From assembly GCF_018455725.1 (NCBI RefSeq), contig NZ_JAHCLR010000005.1:117170-181169 (forward strand): a DNA stretch of 64,000 nt. Direction: 5' to 3'. The notes under the pieces were generated by a model. It saw only the letters and a program-made list of their open reading frames with translations, did not search any database and was not told the origin of the DNA. Origin of the DNA: Mycolicibacter acidiphilus (GTDB taxonomy: Bacteria > Actinomycetota > Actinomycetes > Mycobacteriales > Mycobacteriaceae). How positions within the stretch are numbered: position 1 is the stretch's first letter; each line of letters starts with the position of its first letter. The position numbers and the translations under genes are program-made. Shown here piece by piece: positions 42,244 through 51,379 of the stretch.

Positions 42244-43272
42244 GTGGGCGACGATTCCAAAGCCAAAGTGATTCCGCTGCACAAGAATTCAACTCGCGCC
42301 GCACGCGGGCACAGCCGCCCGGTCGCGGGCCGGGCGCCGCGTGCCTCCGCCGAGCAGATCGCCGCCGTCGTCCGCGAGATCGATGAGCTGCGCGCCGCCG
42401 CCGGCGGGCCGGCCGCCGAGCCGTCGCCGAACGAGTTCGCCCGCCGGGTCGCCGCGGCCGTCACGTTCCTGCGCGAGCGGATCACCGGGGACTACCAGGT
42501 CGACGAGTTCGGCTTCGACCCGCACTTCAACGAGGCCATCGCGCTGCCGATCCTGCGGGTGCTGTTCCGGGACTGGTTCCGGGTCGAGGTCAGCGGCATT
42601 GAGAACCTTCCGCTGGACGGGCCGGCGCTGGTGGTCGCCAACCACGCCGGGGTGCTGCCGATCGACGCGCTGATGCTGTCGGTGGCGGTGCACGACGAGC
42701 ATCCCTCGCACCGCGACCTGCGGATGCTCGGCGCCGACCTGGTCTTCGATCTGCCGGTGGTCGGTCCGGCCGCCCGCAAGGCCGGCCACACCGTGGCCTG
42801 CATGGCCGACGCGCACCGGCTGCTGGGCGCCGGGGAGCTGACCGCGGTGTTCCCGGAGGGTTACAAGGGGCTGGGCAAGCGGTTCAAGGACCGCTACAAG
42901 CTGCAGCGGTTCGGCCGCGGCGGCTTCGTCTCCGCGGCCTTGCACACCAAGGCGCCGATCATCCCGTGCTCGATCGTCGGCTCGGAGGAGATCTACCCGA
43001 TGCTGGCCGACGTCAAACTGCTGGCGCGGCTGCTGGGCGTGCCGTACTTCCCGGTCACGCCGCTGTTCCCGCTGGCCGGCCCGGCCGGGCTGGTGCCGCT
43101 GCCGTCGAAGTGGCACATCGCCTTCGGAGAGCCGATCGAGACCGCAGACTACGAGCCCGGCGCCGCCGAGGACCCGATGGTCACCTTCGAGCTGACCGAC
43201 CAGGTGCGCGAGACCATCCAGCAGACCCTGTACCGACTGCTGGCCGGCCGCCGCAACATGTTCTTCGGCTGA
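42244..43272 (+). CDS. PlsC/DGAT-like acyltransferase, Rv0502 homolog
   Basis: A 342-residue glycerolipid acyltransferase-family protein. After a disordered N-terminus (about 80 residues), the core shows VVANHAGVLPID, an H-x6-D variant of the usual H-x4-D catalytic motif. FPEGYKGLGKRF is the substrate-binding block, and PIIPCSIVGSEE follows. No clear TM helix is seen; membrane association is likely peripheral. GTG at 42244 follows the GalE2-like stop by 4 nt. In M. tuberculosis cmaA2 follows; here it is missing and the next gene is convergent. Confidence 0.88.
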   Translation: MGDDSKAKVIPLHKNSTRAARGHSRPVAGRAPRASAEQIAAVVREIDELRAAAGGPAAEPSPNEFARRVAAAVTFLRERITGDYQVDEFGFDPHFNEAIALPILRVLFRDWFRVEVSGIENLPLDGPALVVANHAGVLPIDALMLSVAVHDEHPSHRDLRMLGADLVFDLPVVGPAARKAGHTVACMADAHRLLGAGELTAVFPEGYKGLGKRFKDRYKLQRFGRGGFVSAALHTKAPIIPCSIVGSEEIYPMLADVKLLARLLGVPYFPVTPLFPLAGPAGLVPLPSKWHIAFGEPIETADYEPGAAEDPMVTFELTDQVRETIQQTLYRLLAGRRNMFFG

Positions 43273-43353
43273 CGTTCCCGACTACCGTGCAGAGTTGACC
43301 GGCCCCACCTGCGGGTTCGCCGGTGCGTTGCGCACGCTCGCCGGAGGGGCGGG

Positions 43354-43881
43354 CTACTTCTTGCCCAGCGCCTTGGCGCGCATCGCCTCGAGCGCGGCGA
43401 TCGTCTTGGCCTCGGTCTCGGCGTCCTGGTTGGCGGACTCGCCGAGCATGGTGACGACGCTGGTCACCACCGGCTTACCGTCGGCGTCGGTGACCTCGCT
43501 GCGGACCTCGCTGACCACCGTGCCGTGCGACTCGATCACCGAGTCGAGGTACGTGTCGAAGTACAGCTTGTCGCCGGCCTTGATCGGCCGGTGGAAGGTG
43601 AACTTCTGGTCGCGGTGCAGCACTCGGGCGATGTTGATCGGGAGGTCGAACTTGTCGAAGATCTCCAGCTGCACCTGCCGGCCGGCGACCGCCAGGAACG
43701 TCAGCGACGCCACCAGTTCGTCGTAGCCGGCGTCGGCCGCGGCGCGCTCGTCGAAGTGCGCGGGGTGAGTGTCCTTGACCGAGCGGGCGAACTCCCGAAT
43801 CTTCTCCCGGCCGACCTCGAAATAGTCCGGAAACCGGTAATGGGCTCCGATGATCCCCTGCGATTCGGTATGCGCTTCCAT
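43354..43881 (-). CDS. MaoC/HadA-like (3R)-hydroxyacyl dehydratase subunit, Rv0504c homolog
   Basis: A 175-residue hotdog-fold protein of the HadA/FAS1-like dehydratase N-terminal family. It has [44 protein letters not shown] and [21 protein letters not shown], which match HadA/HadC-type mycolic acid dehydratase subunits. Such subunits lack the catalytic Asp-His pair and need a HadB-like partner, which is not nearby. The ATG at 43881 is clear. Function in fatty acid elongation is inferred from family. Confidence 0.85.
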   Translation of the reverse strand: MEAHTESQGIIGAHYRFPDYFEVGREKIREFARSVKDTHPAHFDERAAADAGYDELVASLTFLAVAGRQVQLEIFDKFDLPINIARVLHRDQKFTFHRPIKAGDKLYFDTYLDSVIESHGTVVSEVRSEVTDADGKPVVTSVVTMLGESANQDAETEAKTIAALEAMRAKALGKK

Positions 43882-43928
43882 GCCGGTCTGCCCTCCGCTC
43901 AGCCGTGGTGCTCGGCGGCGGAAGCCTA

Positions 43929-45101
43929 TCAGCGCAGGGGGTGCGGGTGTGCGTTCGGAGTGGACGAGGGACTGCCGTCGGCGATGTAGCCCTCCGCCGG
44001 CCGCAGTGTGTAGCCGTCGCCGATCGTGTCGGTGCGGTAGAAGGCCTCGAACAGGTCCGCGGCTTCATCCGCGCTGAACACCTCGTGACGCGTCACCGTC
44101 TGGGTGCTGCTGGGCAGGACGATTTCGACGTCACGCTCGGCAGTGCCGGTGTGACGGTGACCGAGAACCGAACGCACGGAAACGACACCGCCCGCAGCCT
44201 GCGCGGGTTGACGGATCTCGATCACCATCGCCTCGGCTGTGCCAGCGGCCTGCAGATATCGCTCGGTAGCCGCGGCCTGCGGTTCGCCGTCAGGAACGCG
44301 GGCACTCAGGATCACCGCCCACGGGTCACAACCGTCCATTCGAGACAGCTCCAACCGCATGCTGCCTCGATGGTGTTCCCGGCTCAACCCGGTGGGCGAG
44401 CACGACCGGGACTCGTAGAGAACCTGGTAGTCGTGGGTCGGGAGCAGGCTGGCCGTGAATGCCGCATACGCCTCAGGCCCCTTGGCGTAGGCCGCCAGGT
44501 ACTTGAGCACATCAACCTCCGACCACATCCCCCCGCCCTCACCACGGGCTATCGCGTCCTCCGCGACAGCAACGGCGTCGGTAGTGCGCCCGGCGGCGAT
44601 CAGCGCCGTCACCATGCGGGTGAGAGCGCTGCTGGGGGCGATGTGCTCGGGGGAGTCCTCCAGCGCTAACACGTAATCAGCAGGCGTCGGGTGGGCGGCA
44701 ACGAAATCGGCGCGGACCCGCTCGAACTCATCGAGGATCGGCTCCCAGTCCGGGGCACCGGTCACCAGAACATCCCGCGAGCCACGGTGCACGCGCAGCG
44801 ACGAGACGGTGAAGGCGCCGTTGATGCGGCGGTTGATCCGCATCCTCGGCCCGAAGACCACATCGGGCAGAAATGCAGTCCAAAGGATCTCGTCGACGGC
44901 CAACGGTTTGATGTCGACCCGCCAGCCGATACGCAGCCGATCCGGGTTCTCCGAGTCAACCCCTATCCCCGGGCCGATGGAGGTGATGTAGACATCGTCG
45001 AGCACGAACCCGCACTCACTGACGAACCGCATCCCACGGCCACGGCAAGCCGGGCGGAAGGCATCCCACCACGCCCGCCTCGCCGCTGATCGCGTATCCA
45101 T
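43929..45101 (-). CDS. Imm1-like immunity protein with large N-terminal extension
   Basis: A 390-residue protein. The last 120 residues (from about [17 protein letters not shown] through [25 protein letters not shown] to [11 protein letters not shown]) are a clear paralog of the 181-residue protein encoded just upstream. Both have the Imm1-like run IVLPxST, an acidic-aromatic helix and YTLRP. The N-terminal 250 residues are unrelated to known domains that I recognise; they include [22 protein letters not shown] and a Glu/Ala-rich helical stretch. ATG 45101 is preceded by GGAGGA only 2 nt away; an upstream open frame would overlap the neighbouring gene. It is last in the toxin operon. An immunity role is inferred. 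Confidence 0.7.
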   Translation of the reverse strand: MDTRSAARRAWWDAFRPACRGRGMRFVSECGFVLDDVYITSIGPGIGVDSENPDRLRIGWRVDIKPLAVDEILWTAFLPDVVFGPRMRINRRINGAFTVSSLRVHRGSRDVLVTGAPDWEPILDEFERVRADFVAAHPTPADYVLALEDSPEHIAPSSALTRMVTALIAAGRTTDAVAVAEDAIARGEGGGMWSEVDVLKYLAAYAKGPEAYAAFTASLLPTHDYQVLYESRSCSPTGLSREHHRGSMRLELSRMDGCDPWAVILSARVPDGEPQAAATERYLQAAGTAEAMVIEIRQPAQAAGGVVSVRSVLGHRHTGTAERDVEIVLPSSTQTVTRHEVFSADEAADLFEAFYRTDTIGDGYTLRPAEGYIADGSPSSTPNAHPHPLR

Positions 45102-45114
45102 GCTCCTCCGGCTG

Positions 45115-45660
45115 CTACAGCTGACCTGATACCTGGGGACGTAGGTCGATGTTGCCGCCGTCTTTGGTGAAGCCCTGCTCGGGGCGGAGCGTGTAGCCGG
45201 GTGGGATGTCACCGGTCTTGTAGTAGCTGTAGAACAGTTGGGCGGCCTCGTCAGCGTCGAAAAGTTGTTGGCGGCTTCGCATTTCGGTACTTCTCGGCAG
45301 CACGATCGGCACGTCCTGAACCTCATCGCCGTCGTGCGGGTGGCCGATGACGTAGCGCACCCAATCAACCCCCCACTGGGCTCCGCCGGCCTTGCAGATC
45401 TCCACCGTCATCGCATCGGCACGCCCGAGTGCTTGCAGGTACTCCCGATCAGCACCAGCAGCGACACCTTCCTTGTAATCCATGCCAGGAGGAAGCGCCC
45501 ACAAAAGCAGCACAAAGTGCTCGACACCGTCGAACCTGCGCAGCACCCGGGAGAACTCATCGAGGTCGGTCCAGTCTAACGAGCAGACTTGGCCGCTGCT
45601 GTATTGGAGGACATGGGTAAAGACGGCCATATCGGCAAATGTATCTGTTCGGTCCGACAC
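45115..45660 (-). CDS. Imm1-like immunity protein
   Basis: A 181-residue putative immunity protein. It has LDWTDLDEFSRVLRRFDGVEHFVLLLW near the start, then EYLQALGRADAMTVEI, DVPIVLPRSTEMRSRQQLFDADEAAQLFYSYYKTGD and YTLRPEQGF. This layout resembles Imm1 (LPxxS followed by a helix and an aromatic/basic end), a family that neutralises polymorphic toxins. It starts with GTG at 45660; ATG 45630 is an alternative with no better ribosome site. It ends 13 nt before the longer paralog. Cytosolic, no signal peptide. Confidence 0.75.
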   Translation of the reverse strand: MSDRTDTFADMAVFTHVLQYSSGQVCSLDWTDLDEFSRVLRRFDGVEHFVLLLWALPPGMDYKEGVAAGADREYLQALGRADAMTVEICKAGGAQWGVDWVRYVIGHPHDGDEVQDVPIVLPRSTEMRSRQQLFDADEAAQLFYSYYKTGDIPPGYTLRPEQGFTKDGGNIDLRPQVSGQL

Positions 45661-45775
45661 ATCGCACCCTGTCTACGGTGATCCGGCAGTCAGGTGATCG
45701 GCTCCTGTTGGTCGCGGTGCCGGACGGACCCACGGGTGCGCCGAGCGGGATCAGCAGTGACCCGCCGGGTGGTCG

Positions 45776-46381
45776 TCACCTCGCCGTGGCGGTGACGGCC
45801 TGGAATGTGTGGTGAATGGTGTTGCTCAGCCGGGCGATATCGTCGGCGAGATCGGCTTGGTGGTCGGCGTCGATGAACAGGGTGTGTTCGATAAGCAGTC
45901 CCTGCCCGGCCGCGGGTATCGGGGCCGTGGTGTAGGTGCTGTACTGGCCCCAGATTCGCCGGTGGCCGGCGGTGAAGTAGCCGCTGGCGCGCACCGCGGT
46001 GACTCCGGGTGTCGGCGGTGTCGTCAGTGTCGTGGTGGTGATGTTCTGGGCGTTCAGGCCGCGCAGGGTGCAGTCGGCATTGGCGTGGATGACCTCGGCG
46101 GGCAGGGTGCCGGTGAACCGGTAGACGCTGATGGTTTCGCAACCAGCCCAGCCGTGGCCAGGGTTGTGGCCGTAGACGGTGATCCGTGCGGGACGTTGTG
46201 GGCTGTTATCCAGGCGGGCCGGTCGCCATCCTGGGGGTACTCCGCAGGTCGTCACCCATTCGGGGGCATCATCGGAGCCGAGTTCGACCAGGTCATCGAC
46301 GTGAGCGGCCACCAAGGCTGCGAGCGAAGGTGTCGTGAGCAGCTGCGCAGCTGCCGTTCCCGGGTGTTCTGGTGAGGTCAT
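45776..46381 (-). CDS. Hypothetical protein of the toxin operon
   Basis: A 201-residue protein with no signal peptide or TM helix. Visible features are an N-terminal helical segment (LLTTPSLAALVAAHVDDLVELG), GVPPGWRPARL, then ITVYGHNPGHGWAGCETISVYRFTG and a beta-rich core, ending in a helix LADDIARLSNTIHHTFQAVTA. The composition and place resemble LpqN/LpqT-like beta proteins without the lipobox, but I cannot assign a family. Its ATG overlaps the toxin stop by 4 nt (ATGA), so it is translated with the toxin. It may be a secretion chaperone or an additional immunity factor; both are guesses. Confidence 0.65.
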   Translation of the reverse strand: MTSPEHPGTAAAQLLTTPSLAALVAAHVDDLVELGSDDAPEWVTTCGVPPGWRPARLDNSPQRPARITVYGHNPGHGWAGCETISVYRFTGTLPAEVIHANADCTLRGLNAQNITTTTLTTPPTPGVTAVRASGYFTAGHRRIWGQYSTYTTAPIPAAGQGLLIEHTLFIDADHQADLADDIARLSNTIHHTFQAVTATAR

Positions 46382-47838
46382 GTTGGTGAAAGTAGCGTTG
46401 CCAGCAATGCCAGGACGGCACCGAAGCCCAGTGTGGTGCCACCGACTTCGCCGGCTTGTTTGAGCTGCTCGGGAGTCGGACCGCTGATCGGCGGTGGGTG
46501 CAAGGTGACCGTGGTGCCGGCTGGCGGCTCAGTGGCGATCGGCAACTGTGTCAGCTCCGGTGGGAGCAGGTCGAAGCTTTCCGGCGGCATCGCCGCAGCG
46601 CCCGGCGGCAGCAGTGGCAACTCTGAAGATGTGGGCGGCAACACGACCGGGGCAGGGTGATCCAGCGGCGGCATAGGCGGCGCAGTCGCGGGGTGATCCA
46701 GGACCGTCGGCCCCGCTGGCTGTGGGCTGATAACCGGTGCCGGACTCCCACCCGTAGCGGTTCCCGCGGCGGCACCCCCATCAGCACCCGCCACCGACGG
46801 CGGAACGAAAGCCGGGGCATCAATCTTTCGAGCCGTGATGACTTCTACGGGTTGACCGTTGAGTGTTCCTCGGGCTGGCGTGTTCGGAGAGACGGTTGTG
46901 TCGAAGATTCGTTGGCTGGGGGTCCAGTTGGCCCCGCCGGATTTGACCTCGATGCCTCGGTACTGGCCGGGGTGTCCGGGGAGGGGCTCTAGAGCGTCGT
47001 AGTAACGATACCGGATCTCCCCTGTTTTCGGATCAGTCATCGCCACCCTGATCTGCTGGCGGATCACCGACGTGTGGTTGTCTTTCTCGTATTGCTTCAA
47101 CCTCTCTTCGGCAGCTGCTGCACCGTCTGCGCTGCCGGTGTTGCCCTTGGTGTAGTGGCCGAGGTTGTTCCTACCCGGATATCTAGGGTTGGGGTCGTAG
47201 GGCCGGCCGGCGCCGCCGTCTGCGCCGGCTGGTTCAGTGGGGCCTTCCGATGGGGCTTGTTTCCAGGTGTGGTCGACGAGTTGGATGCCGTGGCCATTGT
47301 TGGCGCGGATGGGTGTTTCGGTGAACTTCAGGGTGCCGAAGCTGGCGGTGGCGGTAGCGAGCTTGCTGGTGGTGTCTTGGTCGATGTAGACCATGCTGGC
47401 GGCTTGGACACGGATTTTGGCGGTGAGCTCGTTGGCCTGTGGTTGCAGTCGTACCGCCTCCTCCCAGGAGCGGCCGGGGGTGTGCGCATTGCACACGAGG
47501 TCTTGGCGGACTTCGAACCCGGCTGCGCGTGCTTCGGCGACCCCGCCCAGGGTGGCGGTCCTGGCCAGCAGCATGTTCTCAGCACCGCGGCGGGCGATGC
47601 CGGCTGCGGTGATGCGTTGTTCGGCTTCGCGCACGGCGATGACCCGATCGGCATCGGAGCGCCGGTAGGCGGCGTTGTAAGCCTGCCCCTGCCAGGGCGC
47701 AGTGCTGATGATCTCGTGGGCCTCGGTGAAGCAGTGTCTGATCCGGGCGGCCTGGGCGGTGAGGTAGTCGGCGAGGTCGGTGAGGTGATCGACGGTGGTC
47801 GCTTCGATCTCAGCCAGGCTCGGCAACCCGTCGATCAC
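46378..47838 (-). CDS. ESX-type polymorphic toxin with PD-(D/E)xK nuclease-like domain
   Basis: A 486-residue putative secreted toxin. Residues 1-190 are a helical WXG/ESX-type targeting domain (LPSLAEIEATTVDHLTDLADY, APWQGQAYNAA with a W-x-G turn, long helices to about 170). Residues about 225-345 contain YRYYDALEPLPG then YRGIEVKSGGANWTPSQRIFD, matching the E-x-K and Q-x-x-F/D pattern of restriction-endonuclease-fold toxins. Unusually the nuclease is not terminal: a proline-rich segment of about 110 residues and a hydrophobic C-terminus (TTLGFGAVLALLATLLSP) follow. GTG 47838 is 3 nt after the EspC-like gene. Toxicity and nuclease activity are inferred. Confidence 0.8.
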   Translation of the reverse strand: MIDGLPSLAEIEATTVDHLTDLADYLTAQAARIRHCFTEAHEIISTAPWQGQAYNAAYRRSDADRVIAVREAEQRITAAGIARRGAENMLLARTATLGGVAEARAAGFEVRQDLVCNAHTPGRSWEEAVRLQPQANELTAKIRVQAASMVYIDQDTTSKLATATASFGTLKFTETPIRANNGHGIQLVDHTWKQAPSEGPTEPAGADGGAGRPYDPNPRYPGRNNLGHYTKGNTGSADGAAAAEERLKQYEKDNHTSVIRQQIRVAMTDPKTGEIRYRYYDALEPLPGHPGQYRGIEVKSGGANWTPSQRIFDTTVSPNTPARGTLNGQPVEVITARKIDAPAFVPPSVAGADGGAAAGTATGGSPAPVISPQPAGPTVLDHPATAPPMPPLDHPAPVVLPPTSSELPLLPPGAAAMPPESFDLLPPELTQLPIATEPPAGTTVTLHPPPISGPTPEQLKQAGEVGGTTLGFGAVLALLATLLSPT

Positions 47839-47841
47839 CGG

Positions 47842-48129
47842 CTACACAACCTGGCCGCTGAGCGTCGACGCGGTGGCGGTGTCGGTGCGGGTATAGGTCG
47901 CGGCGGCCACCGCAACTTTGGTGGCGGTGGCACGCATCCGGCCGGTGAGCGTCGTTTCGTCAGCGACAGCACCTGCGCGTGCGGTGGCCGCGACAGTGAT
48001 ACTGGATTGCCACGACTGGCCAGCAGCAGTCGGTGGTGCTGGTTGGGCGCCGGTGAGTTGGTCACCCAGTGCCGCGATGTGGCCTGCGGCCTGGCGCAGA
48101 CCGACCGGGTTGACCCGTTGCGGTTCCAC
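47842..48129 (-). CDS. EspC/WXG-like ESX-associated small helical protein
   Basis: A 95-residue Ala/Thr-rich protein with two predicted helices around a central QSWQSSI turn. The N-terminus VNPVGLRQAAGHIAALGDQL resembles the start of EspC/DUF2580 proteins, which serve as ESX secretion partners. It starts with GTG at 48129 and precedes the toxin gene by 3 nt. It probably forms a hairpin that pairs with the toxin's N-terminal domain for export. It lacks the classical W-x-G; the assignment is by size, composition and partner. Confidence 0.75.
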   Translation of the reverse strand: MEPQRVNPVGLRQAAGHIAALGDQLTGAQPAPPTAAGQSWQSSITVAATARAGAVADETTLTGRMRATATKVAVAAATYTRTDTATASTLSGQVV

Positions 48130-48170
48130 GCCGAGCAGTCTAAAGGCAATGGATCGCGGTCCCCAGCAAG

Positions 48171-49055
48171 CTACGCGCGCTCGTTCCGGTGCGCCAGGGC
48201 AGCGGCCAGGGCGCCGCCCACCGCACCAAGCGCCAGCGCTGACGGCACCCCGATCCGGGCGGCCTTACGGGCGGTGCGGAAATCGCGGATCTCCCAGCCG
48301 CGTTTGCGCGCCAGCTCCCGCAGTGCGGCGTCGGGGTTGATCGCCACCGCGGTGCCGACCAGCGACAGCATCGGCACATCGTTGAAGCTGTCGGAGTAGG
48401 CCGTGCAGCGGCGCAGGTTCAGCCCCTCCCGGATCGCCAGCGACCGCACCGCGTGCGCCTTGCCGGGACCGTGCAGGATCTCCCCGACCAGCCGGCCGGT
48501 GAACACCCCGTCGACCGATTCGGCGACCGTGCCCAGCGCACCGGTCAGCCCCAGCCGGCGGGCGATGGTCTCGGCCAGCTCGTACGGGGTCGCGGTGACC
48601 AGCCACACCTGCTGACCGGCGTCCAGGTGCATCTGGGTGAGCTCGCGGGTGCCGGGCCAGATCTTGTCGGCGATGATCTCGTCGTAGATCTCCTCGCCCA
48701 GGTCGACCAGCTCCGAGGTCGGCCGGCCCTCGATGAACGCCAGCGCCTTGCGCCGCCCGGCGGCGACGTCCTCGCTGTTCTCCCGCCCGGTGAGCTGAAA
48801 CTTGGCCTGCGCGTACAGGAAACCCAGCACGTCCCGGTAGGTGAAATAGTCGCGCGCAGCCAGCCCCCGGCCGAAGTGCACCATCGACGAGCCCTGCACC
48901 AGGGTGTTGTCGACGTCGAAGAACGCCGCGGCGGTCAGGTCGACCGGTGGCGGTGCGGTGGCGGGCACACCGGCCAGGGCGCGATCGGCGCTGGCGTCGG
49001 CGGTCAGCGCCTCCAGAGCGTCGTAACCCGTGTGGTCTGAGCCGGGGGGTGTCAT
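48171..49055 (-). CDS. serB1: HAD-superfamily phosphatase SerB1
   Basis: A 294-residue HAD IB phosphatase (phosphoserine phosphatase-like, Rv0505c homolog). Motif I is [12 protein letters not shown] (nucleophile Asp and acid Asp), motif II is VTATPYE, motif III is the Lys in [12 protein letters not shown], and motif IV is [12 protein letters not shown]. The C-terminus has a hydrophobic helix ([20 protein letters not shown]), suggesting membrane attachment. Start ATG 49055 is set by GGAGG at 49062-49066; an in-frame ATG at 49103 lacks such a site. The toxin operon inserted next to it separates it from its usual neighbour Rv0504c. Confidence 0.9.
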   Translation of the reverse strand: MTPPGSDHTGYDALEALTADASADRALAGVPATAPPPVDLTAAAFFDVDNTLVQGSSMVHFGRGLAARDYFTYRDVLGFLYAQAKFQLTGRENSEDVAAGRRKALAFIEGRPTSELVDLGEEIYDEIIADKIWPGTRELTQMHLDAGQQVWLVTATPYELAETIARRLGLTGALGTVAESVDGVFTGRLVGEILHGPGKAHAVRSLAIREGLNLRRCTAYSDSFNDVPMLSLVGTAVAINPDAALRELARKRGWEIRDFRTARKAARIGVPSALALGAVGGALAAALAHRNERA

Positions 49056-49105
49056 CCCGCGCCTCCTTCCGCCGTGCCGCCCGCCGCGGGCGACCGAAGT
49101 CAACC

Positions 49106-49558
49106 CTATCGGGCGTCGCCGTCGGGGGCCGTCAGGTGATCGTGCAGGTCACCTCGGAAGTCGAGCATCGAGTAATCCCGGAAAGCGAACCGCCACGCGT
49201 CGCCGACCCGTTCGAACTCGTCGTGGTAGCGCCCGGCCGCGATCGCCTGCAGCGGAACGGTCCCGGTCTGCTGGAACACCGTGTAGTACGACCGGCAGGT
49301 CGCGGTCCCGGCCGTCTCGTCGATCGTCAGGATCGGGTTGGTGATGACGTGCTTGGTGCGCGGGGTGCCGTCGGGATGGATCCGCACGTGCCGGCGCCAG
49401 ATGCCGAGCAGCCCGGCGCTGTCGATCAGGGTGCCGGCGGCGTCGACCTTGATCCGGGCGTGCGCGAACAGCGCTGCGGCCGCGTCGAAGTCGCCGGCGT
49501 CCAGCAGCTCGGCGTAGGAATACAGCAGGTTGGTGATCGCGACCGCATCGGAGCCCAT
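49106..49558 (-). CDS. SnoaL/NTF2-like small protein
   Basis: A 150-residue SnoaL-like alpha+beta barrel protein. Recognisable parts are the N-terminal helix [64 protein letters not shown] and [23 protein letters not shown]. Such proteins act as isomerases, dehydratases or ring-hydroxylating beta-like accessory proteins, and the substrate cannot be read. ATG 49558. It is divergent from the glutaredoxin-like gene and occupies a position not matching M. tuberculosis, where mmpS2-mmpL2 precede the thioredoxin-like gene. Confidence 0.85.
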   Translation of the reverse strand: MGSDAVAITNLLYSYAELLDAGDFDAAAALFAHARIKVDAAGTLIDSAGLLGIWRRHVRIHPDGTPRTKHVITNPILTIDETAGTATCRSYYTVFQQTGTVPLQAIAAGRYHDEFERVGDAWRFAFRDYSMLDFRGDLHDHLTAPDGDAR

Positions 49559-49607
49559 GCCTCGAGTGTGTCCCAGCCGGCCGGTGCGCACCTGCCAGAC
49601 TGGGGGG

Positions 49608-49871
49608 ATGAGCCGCGCCCAGGTGGAACTGCTGACCCGCGCCGGCTGCGCGGTCTGCGAAACGATGCGCGCCCAACTCACCGCGCTCGCCGCCGAACTC
49701 GACTTCGACCTGCGCAGCACCGACGTCGATGCCGCCGCCGCGGCCGGGGATGCGGCGCTGCGCGCGGAGTTCGGTGACCGGCTGCCGGTGGTGCTGCTCG
49801 ACGGACGCGAGCACAGCTACTGGGACCTCGACGAGCCGCGGCTGCGGGCGGATCTGGCCGCCCGCGGGTGA
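49608..49871 (+). CDS. Glutaredoxin-like protein, Rv0508 homolog
   Basis: An 87-residue DUF836/glutaredoxin-like thioredoxin-fold protein. The CAVC motif (Cys-x-x-Cys) follows LLTRAGC near residue 14; LPVVLLDGRE is the cis-Pro strand. ATG 49608 follows TGGGGGG. It is always placed directly before hemA in mycobacteria. A thiol-disulfide role is inferred from the fold; the physiological partner is unknown. Confidence 0.9.
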   Translation: MSRAQVELLTRAGCAVCETMRAQLTALAAELDFDLRSTDVDAAAAAGDAALRAEFGDRLPVVLLDGREHSYWDLDEPRLRADLAARG

Positions 49872-49987
49872 ACGCCGCGGCCGGTGCGCCGAATCGGCGC
49901 GAATTTGGTGGGCCAGCGCCTTAACCTCTACCGTGGGGTGAAGTTTGTGCACTGGTGACAGCAAGGATCGGACCAGGTGATATTGCC

Positions 49988-51379
49988 GTGAGCGTCCTGC
50001 TTTTCGGGGTCTCGCACCGCAGCGCGCCGGTCTCGGTACTGGAGCAGCTGAGCACCGGTGAGTCGGACCAGGCCAAGATCGTCGATCGGCTGCTCGCCTC
50101 GCCGCTGGTCAGCGAGGCGATGATTCTGTCGACCTGCAACCGGGTCGAGATCTACGCCGTCGTCGAGGCGTTCCACGGCGGCCTGTCCGCGATCGGGCAG
50201 GTGCTCTCCGAGCATTCCGGCATGGCGATGGCCGACCTGACCAAATACGCCTACGTCCGCTACAGCGAGGCCGCCGTCGAGCACCTGTTCTCGGTCGCCA
50301 GCGGCCTGGACTCGGCGGTCGTCGGAGAGCAGCAGGTGCTGGGGCAGGTGCGCCGTGCCTACGCCTCCGCCGAAGCCAACAGCACGGTCGGCCGGGTACT
50401 GCACGAACTCGCCCAGCGGGCGCTGTCGGTAGGTAAGCGGGTGCACTCCGAGACCGGGATCGACGCCGCCGGCGCCTCGGTGGTCTCGGTCGCGCTCGAC
50501 ATCGCCGCCGGCCAGATCGGTGCCGACGCGCTGGTGGGTCGCACCGCCGTGGTGATCGGCGCCGGGTCGATGGGCGCACTGTCGGCCGCGCACCTGGCGC
50601 GCGCCGGGGTGCGCCACATCCGCGTCGTCAACCGCACGCTGCCGCGGGCGCAGCGACTGGCCCGCAAGATCCGGGAGTACGACATCACCGCCGAGGCGCT
50701 GACGCTGGACGGGGTGGCCGGCGCGCTGGCCGACGCCGACGTCGCGGTCTGCTGCACCGGTGCGGTCAGCCCGGTCGTGACACTGGCCGACGTGCACCAC
50801 GCGCTGGTCGGTGCCGACCGCGACGAGGCCACCCAGCCGCTGGTGATCTGCGACCTGGGCATGCCGCGTGACGTCGACGCCGCCGTCGCCGGGCTGCCGG
50901 GCGTGGTGGTCATCGACATGGACCGGATTCAGCGCGAGCCGTCGGTGCAGGTGGCCGCGTCCGACACCGACGCCGCACACGGCATCGTCGCCCGCGAGGT
51001 CGCCACCTACCTGGCCGGCCAGCGGATGGCCGAGGTCACCCCCACCGTCACCGCGCTGCGCCAGCGCGCCGCCGACGTCGTCACCGCCGAACTGCTGCGG
51101 CTGGATCACCGGCTGCCGGACCTGGACACCGCCCACCGTGAGGAGGTGGCGCGCACCGTGCGCAGGGTCGTCGACAAGCTGCTGCACGCCCCCACCGTGC
51201 GGGTGAAACAGTTGGCCGGCTCACCCGGCGGCGACAGCTACGCCGAGGCGCTGCGGGAGCTCTTCGAGCTCGACCCGACCGCCGTGGACGCGGTGGCCAG
51301 CGCGGGCGAACTGCCGGTCATGCCGGGGCAGGGCACGCCGAACACCGAGCCGGGCTCATCGGGTAGCGACGTTGGCTGA
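49988..51379 (+). CDS. hemA: Glutamyl-tRNA reductase
   Basis: First committed enzyme of C5-pathway tetrapyrrole synthesis, reducing glutamyl-tRNA to glutamate semialdehyde with NADPH. It has 463 residues. Start GTG 49988 gives [15 protein letters not shown], the family start. Catalytic Cys50 is in [33 protein letters not shown] is the tRNA-binding block, [19 protein letters not shown] the NADPH site, and the C-terminal dimerisation domain is complete. Its stop overlaps the hemC TTG start. Confidence 0.97.
   Translation: MSVLLFGVSHRSAPVSVLEQLSTGESDQAKIVDRLLASPLVSEAMILSTCNRVEIYAVVEAFHGGLSAIGQVLSEHSGMAMADLTKYAYVRYSEAAVEHLFSVASGLDSAVVGEQQVLGQVRRAYASAEANSTVGRVLHELAQRALSVGKRVHSETGIDAAGASVVSVALDIAAGQIGADALVGRTAVVIGAGSMGALSAAHLARAGVRHIRVVNRTLPRAQRLARKIREYDITAEALTLDGVAGALADADVAVCCTGAVSPVVTLADVHHALVGADRDEATQPLVICDLGMPRDVDAAVAGLPGVVVIDMDRIQREPSVQVAASDTDAAHGIVAREVATYLAGQRMAEVTPTVTALRQRAADVVTAELLRLDHRLPDLDTAHREEVARTVRRVVDKLLHAPTVRVKQLAGSPGGDSYAEALRELFELDPTAVDAVASAGELPVMPGQGTPNTEPGSSGSDVG

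Noticed and set aside
45102-45368. Upstream extension of the 390-residue Imm1-like protein
   Set aside because: It overlaps the Imm1-like gene in a different frame and is Ser/Thr/Arg-rich without structure. The ATG at 45101 has a GGAGGA site.
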